A model generated the notes under the pieces. It was given only the letters and a program-made list of their open reading frames with translations, was not told where the DNA came from and did no database searches. From Bifidobacterium pseudolongum subsp. pseudolongum DSM 20099 (GTDB lineage: Bacteria > Actinomycetota > Actinomycetes > Actinomycetales > Bifidobacteriaceae): a stretch of 64,000 nt of DNA. Below are positions 63,775 to 64,000 of this stretch, in pieces. Made by a program: the position numbers and the translations under genes. How positions within the stretch are numbered: position 1 is the first letter of the stretch; each line of letters opens with the position of its first letter. The stretch covers positions 62,001-126,000 of the forward strand of contig NZ_JDTZ01000010.1 in assembly GCF_000771225.1 (NCBI RefSeq), read 5' to 3'.

Positions 63775-64000
63775 CTACAGCGAGAGTGCTGTGCGGAGTT
63801 GGGTGATGCAATCCACGATTTTGTTTGGCCAGAAGCCATATGTGAAGAGCGTGCGGACGCGTTGCATACGGGATTGGCTGGGTATGGTGCAATACGCATC
63901 AAGTGTGTTGAGCGCCGTGGAGGGTGTCTGGGATTGCACGGCTGCTCGAACGAGTCTGGCTTGCTCGATGGTCTGGCGCAAACGCATGATGTGGTTCTGT
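63775..64000 (-). CDS. C-terminal end of an unidentified gene cut by the window edge
   Basis: The minus-strand frame is open to the window end and reads HIMRLRQTIEQARLVRAAVQ onward to a stop at 63775. The visible ~74 residues contain no recognisable motif. The position directly upstream of the second flippase suggests another EPS gene, possibly a glycosyltransferase tail. Confidence 0.55.
   Translation of the reverse strand, partial: QNHIMRLRQTIEQARLVRAAVQSQTPSTALNTLDAYCTIPSQSRMQRVRTLFTYGFWPNKIVDCITQLRTALSL

Noticed and set aside
16625-64000. Insertion sequences or transposases as the cause of the EPS mosaic
   Set aside because: No transposase, integrase or terminal inverted repeats with target duplications were found in the window.

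Overview
The window reads as a high-GC Gram-positive chromosome, almost certainly a Bifidobacterium. This is inferred from protein resemblance and gene content: an F-type ATP synthase operon followed by the actinobacterial mismatch endonuclease NucS, an FKBP lipoprotein, the argS-lysA-hom-thrB run, GTG/TTG starts, several apparently leaderless genes, and large exopolysaccharide (EPS) loci. No rRNA, CRISPR array, prophage or insertion sequence was found. There is one tRNA, tRNA-Arg(CCG), with its CCA encoded.

Layout. 1-4057: atpA (5' end cut by the window), atpG, atpD, atpC, closed by a strong terminator. 4159-9853: nucS, an FKBP-type prolyl isomerase lipoprotein, a membrane protein plus lipoprotein pair of unknown function, a thioredoxin-fold/TPR protein and a CYTH-domain protein. 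9958-16494: tRNA-Arg, ridA, argS, lysA, hom, thrB. 16625-37700: first EPS region. It holds a Wzz-type chain-length regulator fused to a tyrosine kinase, a DUF4012 protein, a large secreted alpha-amylase with three SLH repeats, an acyltransferase, glycosyltransferases of several families (GT2, capsular-synthesis/GT32-like, GT14 Branch-like, DUF4422, galactofuranosyltransferase-like), a polysaccharide pyruvyltransferase, a Wzx flippase, a Wzy polymerase and a low-molecular-weight tyrosine phosphatase. 37889-52601: mainly housekeeping and transport genes (Maf-Nudix fusion, acyl-CoA synthetase, fused CydDC-like ABC exporter, pdxS-pdxT, two nuclease-like proteins, mntH, a DHA2-type efflux transporter, an acidic hypothetical protein). 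52856-64000: second EPS region. It holds the membrane priming sugar transferase, UDP-glucose dehydrogenase, five GT2 enzymes, a DUF4422 protein, a capsular-synthesis transferase, a second Wzx flippase and a gene cut by the window end.

How it works together. The two EPS regions look complementary: priming transferase and UDP-glucuronate supply are in the second, polymerase and kinase/phosphatase control are in the first, and each has its own flippase. UDP-glucose dehydrogenase and pyruvyltransferase together predict an anionic glycan. The most interesting hypothesis concerns the SLH-tailed amylase at the head of a polysaccharide locus that also encodes a pyruvyltransferase. In other bacteria SLH domains bind pyruvylated cell-wall polysaccharide, so this locus may make both the enzyme and its surface anchor. 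The DUF4012 protein beside the chain-length kinase is a candidate for an uncharacterised step in polymer export or attachment.
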